DNA of 64,000 bases from JAOUFP01 sp963801505 (GCA_963801505.1 CAWDEY010000020.1:209044-273043); one strand, 5' to 3'; positions 54,258-63,445 are shown, numbered from the stretch's first letter. The notes: a model not told the origin generated them from the sequence alone. Program-made: numbers and translations.

Positions 54258-55682
54258 TCACCAGTTGCTGTATGTCAGATATTCATGGATGTTATTTGCG
54301 GCCCTTCTTCCGTCACCCATGGCAAGGATAACAGTGGCCCCGCCCCTGACAATATCACCGCCTGCAAATACCCCTTTTTTCGACGTCTTTTCCGTAGCAG
54401 GTTCGACAATAATATTGCCGCAGTTGCTCACCTCTATATCAGGAGTCGATTGAGGAACAAGAGGATTAATAAGGTTGCCGACAGCGACAATCAAAATGTC
54501 AGCGTCTATCTGAAATTCTGAGCCTGCAACGACCATCGGCCTCCTTCTTCCTGACTCATCAGGTTCGGAAAGTTCCATCTTCACCAGCTCGGCCTTAACC
54601 AATCTCCCTTCACGGTCCCCTATATATCTTACCGGGGAGGTCAAAAACATAAATTTCACCCCTTCCTCCTCAGCATGCTTTATCTCCTCTTTCCGGGCCG
54701 GCATCTCGTCTCTTGAGCGGCGGTAGACAACTGTCACATCTTCATGGCAGAGCCTTCTGGCTGTCCTGGAGGCATCCAGCGCAGTGTTCCCTCCGCCGAC
54801 GACAACGACTTTTCTTCCCCGTAAAACAGGGGTGTCATATTCCGGGAATTGATATGCCCGCATAAGATTTACCCGTGTAAGGTACTCATTTGAGGAATAT
54901 ACGCCGACAAGGTTTTCTCCCGGGACGTTCATAAATATGGGAAGCCCTGCGCCGGTCCCCACAAAGACCGCGTCATAACCTTCGGCAAAAAGATCATCTA
55001 TGGTAAAAAGCTTCCCTATCACTGCATTGAATACAAACTCAACTCCCATTCTACTGAGGTAATCGATTTCAGCTGCCACGATCTTTTTAGGCAGCCGAAA
55101 CTCAGGTATTCCGTACATCAGTACACCGCCAGGCACATGAAGCGCCTCAAAGATCGTGACCCTGTGGCCTTTCTTGATAAGATCTCCTGCCGCGGTCAAC
55201 CCGGCAGGGCCTGACCCGACAACAGCGACCTTTTTACCGCTCCAGGCAGGGATCTCCGGAATAGCGACCTCTCCCTTTTCTCTTTCGTAATCTGCAGCGA
55301 ACCTCTCCAGAGCGCCTATGGATAACGGCTGCCCTTTCTTGCCCAGCAAACAGCGCTTTTCACACTGGTCTTCCTGCCGGCATACCCTGCCGCATATGGA
55401 GGGCAGCAGGTTCGTCTCCTTTAACTTCCATGCTGCTTCGATAAATTTACCTTCTGATATAAGCCTGACAAACCAGGGGATATTGACATTAACAGGACAG
55501 CCTTTGACACACTGCGGGTCCTTGCACTGAAGACAGCGGACAGCCTCATTCACAGCAAGCTCTTCAGTATAGCCGTATGGCACCTCATAAAAATTTGCGA
55601 TACGTTCCAGAGGGGGCTGTTCAGGCATGAGCTGTCTGGGGATCTTTTGTCTTTTTTTCCGGTCATCAAGCGGCTTCAACAT
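54258..55682 (-). CDS. nfnB: NADPH oxidoreductase large subunit (NfnB / GltD-like)
   Basis: A 474-residue protein with N-terminal Fe-S motifs (CLQCKDPQCVKGCPVN and CGRVCRQEDQCEKRC), an FAD loop VAVVGSGPAGLTAAG, and an NAD(P)H loop VVVVGGGNTALDAS. This is the pattern of glutamate synthase small subunit, SudA and NfnB. The neighbour nfnA directly upstream, overlapping by one base, points to an Nfn-type complex: electron-bifurcating NADH-dependent ferredoxin:NADP oxidoreductase. The SudAB sulfide dehydrogenase name covers the same pair. Confidence 0.9.
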   Translation of the reverse strand: MLKPLDDRKKRQKIPRQLMPEQPPLERIANFYEVPYGYTEELAVNEAVRCLQCKDPQCVKGCPVNVNIPWFVRLISEGKFIEAAWKLKETNLLPSICGRVCRQEDQCEKRCLLGKKGQPLSIGALERFAADYEREKGEVAIPEIPAWSGKKVAVVGSGPAGLTAAGDLIKKGHRVTIFEALHVPGGVLMYGIPEFRLPKKIVAAEIDYLSRMGVEFVFNAVIGKLFTIDDLFAEGYDAVFVGTGAGLPIFMNVPGENLVGVYSSNEYLTRVNLMRAYQFPEYDTPVLRGRKVVVVGGGNTALDASRTARRLCHEDVTVVYRRSRDEMPARKEEIKHAEEEGVKFMFLTSPVRYIGDREGRLVKAELVKMELSEPDESGRRRPMVVAGSEFQIDADILIVAVGNLINPLVPQSTPDIEVSNCGNIIVEPATEKTSKKGVFAGGDIVRGGATVILAMGDGRRAANNIHEYLTYSNW

Positions 55683-56530
55683 TACACCTCATAGCATCTG
55701 GGGCCCTCATGATAGGTGAGTTCCTCCATGGACATCTTTTCTTCCTTGAAATAGGCCCTGTTTCTTCTTATCAGTTCCTCAAAATCAACCTCATGGCCGT
55801 TGAATTCCGGTCCGTCAACACAGGCGAACATGTTTTTGCCGGCGATATTTACCCTGCAGGCACCGCACATGCCTGTACCATCCACCATGATGGGGTTCAG
55901 ACTTACCATCGTTGGCAATTCATACTGCCGGGTCAGATCGCAGACCGCGCGCATCATGAAAAGCGGTCCTATTGCAAAGACTATGTCTATCTTGTTTTTC
56001 TCGTCAATAAGTCTCTGGAGTATCTGTGTCACAAAGCCGTGATGGCCGTAACTGCCGTCATCCGTTGTCACAAAAATCTCATCGCTTATTTTCCGCATTT
56101 TACTTTCGAGTATGAGAAGCTCCTTTGTCCTGGCCCCGATTATGGAAATGACCCTGTTGCCGGCTTCCTTCAAGGCCGAAGCTATCGGATATACCGGTGC
56201 TATACCTATCCCTCCGCCGATGCATACGGCAGTGCCGAAATTTTCTATATGGGTTGGTTTCCCCAGAGGCCCGACAACATCGAGGATGACCGCACCCTTT
56301 TCAAGTGCCCCCAGCATGCTGGTAGTCTTTCCCACTTCCTGGGTTATTATGGTAATCGTCCCCTCTTCAGTGTCCGAATCAACTATCGTAAGAGGTATAC
56401 GTTCACCGAACCCATTGAGCCGCAGCATAATGAATTGTCCGGCCTTTCTTTTGGCGGCTATCTGGGGGGCCTTTATCCTGAAAAGCGCTACTGTATGGGA
56501 AAGCCTCACCTTTTCTACTATTTCAAACAT
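55682..56530 (-). CDS. nfnA: NADH/ferredoxin-NADP oxidoreductase small subunit (NfnA / SudB-like)
   Basis: A 282-residue FAD and [2Fe-2S] protein of the dihydroorotate dehydrogenase electron-transfer type. FAD is bound by ERIPLTIVDSD, NAD by GGGIGIAPVYP. The cluster region VDGTGMCGACRV plus FACVDGPEF has three cysteines and an Asp just before them; Asp as fourth ligand is known for NfnA and separates it from DHODB. The ATG at 56530 has AAGGAA upstream and is preferred over the TTG at 56536. Confidence 0.9.
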   Translation of the reverse strand: MFEIVEKVRLSHTVALFRIKAPQIAAKRKAGQFIMLRLNGFGERIPLTIVDSDTEEGTITIITQEVGKTTSMLGALEKGAVILDVVGPLGKPTHIENFGTAVCIGGGIGIAPVYPIASALKEAGNRVISIIGARTKELLILESKMRKISDEIFVTTDDGSYGHHGFVTQILQRLIDEKNKIDIVFAIGPLFMMRAVCDLTRQYELPTMVSLNPIMVDGTGMCGACRVNIAGKNMFACVDGPEFNGHEVDFEELIRRNRAYFKEEKMSMEELTYHEGPRCYEV

Positions 56531-56697
56531 ACACAATTCCTTTTCTCAAGCAATTATAAGAGGTATGAATATTCCTTAGCATACTATAGATGATGTTATT
56601 CTTGGCAAGTGAAAAAACCGGCCATTGATTCTGCCGCTGTCTAAGGACAGGCTGCCGATGATTTATTGCGGTTATCATACAGTGCTGCTTGTATACG

Positions 56698-56726
56698 TTG
56701 ATAAAATCCAGTCAGGGTGCTAATAT
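56698..56726 (+). promoter_or_regulatory. Sigma-70-type promoter of tatA
   Basis: TTGATA (56698-56703), a 17-base spacer and TAATAT (56721-56726), 58 bases before the tatA ATG. Confidence 0.65.
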
Positions 56727-56784
56727 TAAATTATAGGTTTATCTTTAACAGAATTTAGCAAGAAGCCTTAACAGGAGGAATAAA

Positions 56785-56955
56785 ATGTTTGGTATGGGTA
56801 TGCCTGAAATGATTGTTGTACTGATTATCGCCCTTGTTTTCTTCGGTCCAAGTAAGCTCCCGTCGCTGGGCAAAAGCCTTGGAGAGGCGATCAGGGGTTT
56901 CAAGAAGGCCGTAGCTGAAGACCCTGTTGAAGATAAAGTAAAAATAGAGAAATAG
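56785..56955 (+). CDS. tatA: Twin-arginine translocase subunit TatA
   Basis: A 56-residue protein: one membrane helix (MPEMIVVLIIALVFFGPSKL), the FGPxKLPxLGKxLGE hinge, an amphipathic helix AIRGFKKAV and an acidic/basic tail. This is TatA, which forms the channel that exports folded proteins. It is short but complete. AACAGGAGG precedes the ATG. tatC is not in the window. Confidence 0.93.
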   Translation: MFGMGMPEMIVVLIIALVFFGPSKLPSLGKSLGEAIRGFKKAVAEDPVEDKVKIEK

Positions 56956-57025
56956 CAGCTCTAAAGTCCGTTTATGCCACTGCATTCATCCGCAACAGCA
57001 TGTTGTGGGTGGCCCCACGCAACTA

Positions 57026-57505
57026 CTATGCCTGATACAGATGAATGTCCCTTTGAGGGAGGGTATCTTTATTCCTGTTTCATTAAATTTTTTATAGATA
57101 GCGCTATTCAGTTGATGTACCATCAAACCTCTGACAGCGGGCTCTTTAGCCCGGCAAAGGAGTTCAAAATTAAGAGACGACTCACCGAATTCCCTGAACC
57201 TCACCCTGGGGACGGGCACTGAAAGGACATTTTCATTCTCCGACGCTATATCCATCAGTATTTTATCTAATAGATCGATATCGCTTCCGTAGGCAACAGA
57301 GACGCTGATACGCACCCTGAAATTCGGCACCGGGGCGCTTTCATTGATAATTTTCGTGTTAGCAATCAGCGAGTTCGGGATGGTGATCTGTATATCACCC
57401 CTTGTTTTGATGCGCATGCTTCTAACACCTATAGCCACTACCTCCCCTCCTTCCCCCTTTTCCTATAGTGAAGGGTCTATCCACAAATACACTCATTGAA
57501 TGCGA
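57026..57505 (-). pseudogene. Broken MscS-type mechanosensitive channel, C-terminal half
   Basis: The minus strand encodes the MscS soluble domain: FVDRPFTIGKG, then after an extra G in the G5 at 57453-57457, EVVAIGVRSMRIKTRGDIQI and IPNSLIANTKIINES. A second break near 57055-57066 shifts to PQRDIHLYQA, the expected end, with stop at 57026. The membrane helices upstream are not recognisable. With the 5' half gone and two breaks it is a decayed gene. Confidence 0.7.
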
Positions 57506-57591
57506 CGCAAGACAAATAAAAGTTAATTGAAAACAAAGAATCAAAAAAACAATCAAAAAAGGCGCAGCATTATTGTAGCAATCTGACAAAG

Positions 57592-57627
57592 AAAAAGGGC
57601 TTACAGGAAAACCCCGCAAGCCCTTGA
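57592..57627 (-). terminator. Terminator after tRNA-Thr
   Basis: On the minus strand AAGGGCTTG pairs with TAAGCCCTT, followed by TTTTT. It lies just 7 bases past the tRNA end. Confidence 0.85.
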
Positions 57628-57633
57628 ATTTAC

Positions 57634-57709
<76 letters not shown>

Positions 57710-57786
57710 ATAACGTATTATTCTAACAGAAAGTTTTGAAATATTTCCTTATTTGCAAGAATAATTTTTTATTTACAAAAAGCTCC

Positions 57787-59088
57787 TCATTTTGAATTAA
57801 ATTCTTTGACTTGAAGCTTTAACTGATCAAGTCGTTGCGGATCGTATCCTGAAAAAAGACCGGTAAAGACAGAATTGTTTGTCAGCAGCGGGTCTATGCT
57901 TTCTGTGATTGTACCCATGGAGATGAGTTCTTCCCAGCATTTTGTCCCGGGCACAGGAGAGAACTCCGTCAGATTTATTTTTACGCCAAGCGATTTCAGA
58001 AATTCTACCCCCTCCCTGACTTCATTGAATTCCTGTTCCGGCAGGCCGTACATCAGGTAAACTCCAATGTCCTCCTTTGTAAAGCCATACTTTTTAAGTA
58101 CAGTTATTGCTCTGACGAACTCCGCTGTTGAGACCTTCCCTCCGGTCTCCCTCTGCCTTTTTGTATTTATTGTTTCAAGACTCAGCCGAAGTGTCCTGAA
58201 ACCGGATTCTTTCAGCAATTTTGCAAGCTCCGCGTCAATAAGGCTCGCGTGGAGCCCGTTGGGACAATGGAATCTTATGTCCATCCCGCGGCTGATTATC
58301 TCATTCAATATGACCTTAATATGCAATCCTGCATCTACAAAAAGCGCGTCATCATAAAAGGCAAAATCCCTGACACCTGCCCCGCATAGTGTATCAATGT
58401 CCTCTACCACGCTCTGAGGTTTCCTCTGGCTAAAACCTTTGCTGAGTAATCCGGACCCGCAATAATTACAGCTAAAAGGACATCCGGTGCTGGTCAATAA
58501 AGGTGCAAAGGGATACGCCTCACAGAGTCTGAGTCTGTAAAAGGGGACCTCGGAATCTCTCTTTCTCTTTAGCCTGAAACCGAAGGTATTAAAAGCAAAT
58601 ACTATGTCCCTGTTTACCTGACCCCTGTAAATAAAATCAGCGCCTGAGGTCTCTGCTGCATGTCTGTGCCAGAGGGTGGCATAAATGCCGCCCAGGATAA
58701 TCGGTGTGTCAGGGGAAACAGACCGGGTACATTCTATGACCTTCTGAACGCCGGGATACCACCAGGACATAATTGAGGTGATGAGGACAACATCAAAAGG
58801 CAGGGCCTTCTTAAGGGCCTCCCTGAAGTCATCGACCCCTATCCCGTATCTGCTGAATCTTCTCGGTACCGCCTTGACGCAATCAGGCTTTTGCACTATC
58901 TCCCGCCTGTATTTTCCTTTGCCATACCTCTTTAGCCTGACGCTGTCAGTACAGTCTATGAATGCAAATTCTACGTCATAAAGGCTGAGACATTCGGCGA
59001 CCTTCAAAATACCAAGCGGACTGGACCACAGATTTGTAGCGGCAAAATCATAAATCCAGGGATTGATCAGCAGAATACGGAGTTTCAC
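57787..59088 (-). CDS. B12-binding-domain radical SAM protein
   Basis: A 433-residue protein with an N-terminal cobalamin-binding-like fold (LLINPWIYDF, residues 5-14; VVLITSIMSWWYPG near 100) and a radical SAM site CPFSCNYC (Cys203, Cys207, Cys210). The His of the classical DxHxxG B12 motif is not evident, so cobalamin may bind base-off or not at all. Members of this class methylate or rearrange lipids, hopanoids and cofactors. It is transcribed divergently from the ABC operon. Substrate unknown. Confidence 0.85.
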   Translation of the reverse strand: MKLRILLINPWIYDFAATNLWSSPLGILKVAECLSLYDVEFAFIDCTDSVRLKRYGKGKYRREIVQKPDCVKAVPRRFSRYGIGVDDFREALKKALPFDVVLITSIMSWWYPGVQKVIECTRSVSPDTPIILGGIYATLWHRHAAETSGADFIYRGQVNRDIVFAFNTFGFRLKRKRDSEVPFYRLRLCEAYPFAPLLTSTGCPFSCNYCGSGLLSKGFSQRKPQSVVEDIDTLCGAGVRDFAFYDDALFVDAGLHIKVILNEIISRGMDIRFHCPNGLHASLIDAELAKLLKESGFRTLRLSLETINTKRQRETGGKVSTAEFVRAITVLKKYGFTKEDIGVYLMYGLPEQEFNEVREGVEFLKSLGVKINLTEFSPVPGTKCWEELISMGTITESIDPLLTNNSVFTGLFSGYDPQRLDQLKLQVKEFNSK

Positions 59089-59294
59089 AAGTACTGTTTC
59101 AACCGGAAGTTAAACCTATATTTATTGCCTGTTTCACCCAAAAAATCTCTTTTTTCATATCATCTTAACATAAAAACCCGGACAGCATTTCATCCCGGAC
59201 GACGATATGCCATTTTGATGTTTTCATGCGGTTAGGGTAAAATAAACAATGTTTTTTGATTATACAGGCAAACTCTCTGTCAGAGAGGACAGGC

Positions 59295-59612
59295 ATGATC
59301 AAACATAAGTTGTTCCTGGGTTTCACCTTTTTCGAAATACTGGTCCTGTCAGTAATATTTTTATACAGCCAGATGACCGTCTCTGCTCGAAACAGGGGCG
59401 AAGTTCCTGCCCAAAGAGAACTGGTCCGATATTTAAAGCTTACAGACCTCTCCTTGTGGACAGAGGCCCGTTACACCAGACATCCTTCCCAGGCAGACAT
59501 ATTTACCGCCTTTCAGGACTTTCCCTCTTCTTTTGAACATTTCCCGGCAGGCTCCATCATCGGACCTGCAGGTATTACCATGTCGACAACCATAAATTCA
59601 GGAAGGCCTTAA
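59295..59612 (+). CDS. Small exported protein of the ABC operon
   Basis: A 105-residue protein; ATG at 59295 is chosen because a signal-anchor follows directly (FLGFTFFEILVLSVIFLYSQ). The exported part has LVRYLKLTDLSLWTEARYTR and FQDFPSSFEHFPAGSIIGP. I recall a similar TDLxLxTEARYTRHPSQAD segment in small proteins next to ABC genes. It lies 10 bases upstream of the permease gene. Function unknown; it may be the periplasmic partner. Confidence 0.65.
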   Translation: MIKHKLFLGFTFFEILVLSVIFLYSQMTVSARNRGEVPAQRELVRYLKLTDLSLWTEARYTRHPSQADIFTAFQDFPSSFEHFPAGSIIGPAGITMSTTINSGRP

Positions 59613-59622
59613 AGGGGGCATT

Positions 59623-60777
59623 ATGAGACACCTGAAGATCCTCGAATACGCCTTATCTTCACTCCTTCGCAGAAAGTACAGGAATATTTCTCTAATAGCT
59701 GTCTACGCCCTGACTATAGGGATCCTTGCCTCGGTCCTTTTTCTTACATATTCCCTTAAACTTGAAGCTACCCGCATCCTTATTGAAGCTCCGGATATTA
59801 TAATCCAGAAATTGTCCGCAGGACGTCACGACCTTATCCCGTCGGAATACGCCAAAACAATCAGAAATATTCCAGGAGTAGGCTCTGCAGAGCCCAGGTA
59901 CTGGGGGTACTATTATGACCCCCTATCTCATTCAAATTACACTCTCATCGGCATTGACAGTGATCTTCCCGGCCTGTCTCTTATTGAAGGCAGGCTGCCA
60001 TCTGCTTCAGGCGAATGCGCGATAGGCGCTGGAGTGGGACATGCGCGGATCGTAAATACAGGCGATACAGTTTCACTGATCAACAGCAAGGACACTGGAG
60101 TTGAATTCCAAATTACAGGGACATTCCGTTCGGAATCCAACATTCTCACCAATGACCTCATCGTAATGACAAAGAAAGACCTTATACAATTTTTTGATCT
60201 GCCTGCCGAGAGGTCAACTGATATCGCCGCGACAGTACATAACCCTGACGAAATTACAACGATCGCCGGCAAAATCAAAAAAGCGTATCCTGAGACCAGA
60301 CCGATAACAAAGAGCGAAATCATCAGGACCTACGACGCTGTCTTTAACTGGAGGAGCGGCATAATGCTGACCATATTCTCTTCAGCCCTGGTGGCCTTCT
60401 GCATCCTTGCATGGGACAAGGCCACCGGAATCAGTGCTGAGGAAAAGCATGAGATAGGCATACTCAAGGCGATCGGCTGGGACACCGCGGACATTCTGGA
60501 GTTAAAATTCTGGGAAGGCATCGTGATATCTCTCACCTCTTTTTTGCTTGGCCTGATTGCGGCCTTCATCCACGTCTTTTACCTCAACGCCACAATACTC
60601 TCACCTGTGATAAAGGGCTGGTCAGTGCTATTTCCTGACTTCCGGCTTACACCTTACATAGACATCTATCAGATTTTTGTTCTGGCATTTCTGACAATAA
60701 TCCCCTACGTGGCAAGCACCATCATCCCTTCATGGAAGACTGCCATAACAGACCCTGAAAACGTTATGAGGAGCTGA
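59623..60777 (+). CDS. ABC transporter permease, FtsX/MacB type
   Basis: A 384-residue membrane protein with the FtsX layout: one N-terminal helix (about 20-43), a ~220-residue periplasmic domain (ILIEAPDIIIQKL, GIDSDLPGLSLIEGRLP), then three helices at the end (near 245-265, 295-320, 350-370). EEKHEIGILKAIGWDTADIL is the conserved coupling region. Such permeases do not pump small solutes but drive periplasmic work or lipoprotein release. AAAGGGGGC precedes the ATG. The ATPase follows 7 bases later. Confidence 0.87.
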   Translation: MRHLKILEYALSSLLRRKYRNISLIAVYALTIGILASVLFLTYSLKLEATRILIEAPDIIIQKLSAGRHDLIPSEYAKTIRNIPGVGSAEPRYWGYYYDPLSHSNYTLIGIDSDLPGLSLIEGRLPSASGECAIGAGVGHARIVNTGDTVSLINSKDTGVEFQITGTFRSESNILTNDLIVMTKKDLIQFFDLPAERSTDIAATVHNPDEITTIAGKIKKAYPETRPITKSEIIRTYDAVFNWRSGIMLTIFSSALVAFCILAWDKATGISAEEKHEIGILKAIGWDTADILELKFWEGIVISLTSFLLGLIAAFIHVFYLNATILSPVIKGWSVLFPDFRLTPYIDIYQIFVLAFLTIIPYVASTIIPSWKTAITDPENVMRS

Positions 60778-60784
60778 CCCTGCC

Positions 60785-61477
60785 ATGGAGAGCCTGATCT
60801 GGACAGAAAATGTCACCAAGATATATAACCCCCGGAAGCCCGACGAAATCAGGGCGCTTGAGGACGCCTCGCTCAATATTGAAAAAGGCGAGGTAGTTGT
60901 TTTGAAGGGTCCGAGCGGGTCGGGCAAGACCACACTTCTAAGCCTGATCGGCTGCATGGGACGTCCGACCTCGGGACGTATTGTAGTGGAGGGAAAGGAC
61001 GTCGCTAAACTCCCTGAACGCTTTCTCACCCTGATACGCCGCAGGACCTTTGGTTTCATATTCCAGCAGTTCAACCTGATCCGGAACGTCAGCGTGCTGG
61101 AAAATGTCCTGCTCCCGCTTTATCCAGTCGAAATATCCTTTGCGGAGATGAAGGCCCGCGCTGAAAAGATACTCGAAGACCTCGACATCCATGAAAGAAT
61201 GCAAACAAAGGTAAACAAGCTCTCCGGCGGTGAACAACAAAGGGTCGCCATCGCACGGGCGCTGATCAACGGACCTGAAATAATCATTGCTGATGAACCG
61301 ACCGCACATCTCGACAGAAAGCTCTCCACAGACCTTCTCAGGATACTGGAAGACCTGAGCAGCGCAGGGAAGACAATCGTAATAGCGACCCACGATCCCT
61401 TTGTCTACGATCATCCCTTCATAAAACGCATAGTGGAAATGAGGGACGGCCGCATACAGGACATAAAGCTTACATGA
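60785..61477 (+). CDS. ABC transporter ATPase, LolD/MacB type
   Basis: A 230-residue ATPase. GPSGSGKTTLLSLIG is the phosphate loop, FIFQQFNLI the Q-loop, NKLSGGEQQRVAIARAL the signature and IIIADEPTAHLDRK Walker B; THDPFVYDH is the switch histidine. The sequence belongs to the group pairing with FtsX-type permeases. It overlaps the next gene by 4 bases. Confidence 0.95.
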   Translation: MESLIWTENVTKIYNPRKPDEIRALEDASLNIEKGEVVVLKGPSGSGKTTLLSLIGCMGRPTSGRIVVEGKDVAKLPERFLTLIRRRTFGFIFQQFNLIRNVSVLENVLLPLYPVEISFAEMKARAEKILEDLDIHERMQTKVNKLSGGEQQRVAIARALINGPEIIIADEPTAHLDRKLSTDLLRILEDLSSAGKTIVIATHDPFVYDHPFIKRIVEMRDGRIQDIKLT

Positions 61478-62481
61478 TACTCCACCCCGGCATTCTGGCG
61501 CTGATCATCGGTTCCACCATAGTCTTCGTCATGATGCTTTACGCCTCCATCGAGGGGATCAGGATAATTAGCGGCTGGGATTACCAGAGCAGTTCCGAAC
61601 ATCAGCTGGACCTCGAAAGAAGGACCTATCTGATCTCTTCCATCATAAAATATGCCCTTGGGTTTGAGATCATTTCCACACTCCTCTTCATTTATACTGT
61701 AGACGATATCCATACCCTGTTTGTAGGGGCGATGTGCGCAACCGGGTCCCTCAACGCCAATCCAATCGGCTGGTACGCGCTCTATTCAAAGATATTGGTT
61801 TTCTTCTGCGCCTCCCTCTGGATAATGCTCAACAGCCTCGACCAAAAAGCAGAGGACTTCCCCCTGATCAGGCCAAAATATGCGGCGCTCATATTCATTA
61901 CCATTTTGATAGGCCTTGATCTTTTTTTTGAAATGCGCTATTTCCTTGGTTTGAACCCGGAGGTGATCACTTCCTGCTGCGGTTCTCTCTTCAGTGACAC
62001 ATCTTCAGGCATAGCCGGAGAACTTTCAGCCCTGAGTGTGAGACCGATGATGGTAGCATTCTATTCAGTAGTTGTTATCTTTATTATTGCCGTGCTCCTT
62101 TGCATGAAAAGCCAGGCAGCTTTCCCAAGGTATGTTTTGTCCTTTTTATCTCTGGTCCTCTTCTGCGTTTCCATAGCAGCGATGATTTCCTTCATTTCGC
62201 TTTACATTTATGAATTGCCCTCGCACCACTGCCCTTTTGACATATTCCAGAAGGGTTATCACTTCATCGGATATCCGATATACATAAGCCTTTTTTGCGG
62301 GGTTTTTTTCGGCTTGCTTCCAGGCTTCTTTCAGCCCTTAAAGAAAATCCTTTCCCTCAGGGACGCTATACTGCTGTCGGAAAAAAAATGGCTGCTCCTG
62401 AGCGTCCTTTTCATTTTGATCTTTACTGCAATCTCCTCCTGGCCTGTTGTCTTTGGGAACTTCACCATGCAGGGATATTGA
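61474..62481 (+). CDS. Multi-pass membrane protein of unknown family, ABC operon
   Basis: A 335-residue protein with about eight membrane helices. Notable residues at membrane edges are Cys88 (GAMCATGSLNANPIGW), Cys168 and Cys169 (SCCGSLF), and HHCPFD at 251-256. They could bind metal or haem. No known family is recognised. It is translationally coupled to the ATPase by a 4-base overlap, so it probably works with the transporter. TTG-like start alternatives are not needed; the ATG lies in the overlap. Confidence 0.75.
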   Translation: MILHPGILALIIGSTIVFVMMLYASIEGIRIISGWDYQSSSEHQLDLERRTYLISSIIKYALGFEIISTLLFIYTVDDIHTLFVGAMCATGSLNANPIGWYALYSKILVFFCASLWIMLNSLDQKAEDFPLIRPKYAALIFITILIGLDLFFEMRYFLGLNPEVITSCCGSLFSDTSSGIAGELSALSVRPMMVAFYSVVVIFIIAVLLCMKSQAAFPRYVLSFLSLVLFCVSIAAMISFISLYIYELPSHHCPFDIFQKGYHFIGYPIYISLFCGVFFGLLPGFFQPLKKILSLRDAILLSEKKWLLLSVLFILIFTAISSWPVVFGNFTMQGY

Positions 62482-62842
62482 GAGAACGCTCCACTTTCTT
62501 TTATATGCGGTCTTTTTCGTTCATATCAGCAATTCTGCATCAGCAATATCATACATACTCTCCATCCCAGAGACTCTCAAGAAACTTACGGTACGGCAGA
62601 ATGGATATGCCTCCGACCGTGCGGCTGCGGGGTTCGAGGCTGACGCAGAGATAGCGCTTCATTTTCTGCTCCTCTGCCAAAGGATCGGAACAGCAGAAAT
62701 GAGACCAATGAAGTCGCGCGTACTGAGGTCTGAATCGGATGTAATGCTTCCAATCAAGAGGTTATCTGCATCGAAAATCCCAAGTACAGCGTATAGAACT
62801 GCGAAAGCTAAAATATGTGTAAATATCAATAGTCAAATATGA
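62447..62842 (+). CDS. Possible exported protein at the end of the ABC operon, doubtful
   Basis: The frame holds a signal-like stretch (LHFLLYAVFFVHISNSASA) right after the previous gene's end and then about 90 less convincing residues. No ATG lies in a good place; a TTG at 62447 or an ATT at 62478 would be needed, and no domain is recognised. It may be a decayed gene with frame breaks, as others in this window are. Confidence 0.3.
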   Translation: MSLGTSPCRDIERTLHFLLYAVFFVHISNSASAISYILSIPETLKKLTVRQNGYASDRAAAGFEADAEIALHFLLLCQRIGTAEMRPMKSRVLRSESDVMLPIKRLSASKIPSTAYRTAKAKICVNINSQI

Positions 62843-62941
62843 TCATATATGTTCTTCACTAAAAGCTGGGCTTTTTTGTTAGAATTACATCTATTGAAAA
62901 AAAGAACAAAGGCATTATTGCATGCCTGCAGGAGGGTAATA

Positions 62942-63445
62942 ATGAATGGCAAGACAGTCAAAGAGACAAGTGTCACCATGGCCCAAGTGATGCTTCCACA
63001 GGATGCGAATCCCGCAGGCAATGTACATGGCGGTGTGATCATGAAGCTTATAGACACGGCAGCTTCAGTTGTCGCAAGCAGGCATGCCCAATGCAATACT
63101 GTGACCGCCTCTATTGACCGGCTCGATTTTCATCATCCAGTCTTTGTTGGAGATCTACTTTTTTTAAAGGCCTGCCTTAATATGGCCGGAAGGACTTCCA
63201 TGGAGATAGGAGTTCGGGTCGAGGCAGAGAACTTCATAACAGGAGAATTAAGACATACGTCTTCCGCCTACCTCACCTTTGTTGCCCTTGATGAAAAAGG
63301 AAAACCGAAAACAATCCCTCATCTTATCCTTGAAACAGATGAAGAGAAGAGACGGAATCAGGAAGCTCTCATGCGCAAAAAAACACGATTAGATCTAAAA
63401 ACCCGGGAAGATAAATGCAAGCAAGACGGGATCTGCGATATATAG
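62942..63445 (+). CDS. Hotdog-fold acyl-CoA thioesterase
   Basis: A 167-residue protein of the YciA/BFIT-type acyl-CoA thioesterase family. DANPAGNVHGGVIMKLIDTA is the active-site helix with its conserved Asn/Asp and HGG; DRLDFHHPVFVGDLL and SMEIGVRVEAEN follow the hotdog pattern. The C-terminal ~45 residues are charged and variable. The ATG at 62942 is chosen for the AGGAGGGT before it. It cleaves acyl-CoA in the cytosol; chain length unknown. It is a single gene. Confidence 0.9.
   Translation: MNGKTVKETSVTMAQVMLPQDANPAGNVHGGVIMKLIDTAASVVASRHAQCNTVTASIDRLDFHHPVFVGDLLFLKACLNMAGRTSMEIGVRVEAENFITGELRHTSSAYLTFVALDEKGKPKTIPHLILETDEEKRRNQEALMRKKTRLDLKTREDKCKQDGICDI

Noticed and set aside
55709..56593. 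294-codon plus-strand frame opposite nfnA
   Set aside because: Antisense to a well-conserved gene; translation is rich in Tyr/His/Arg with no domain.
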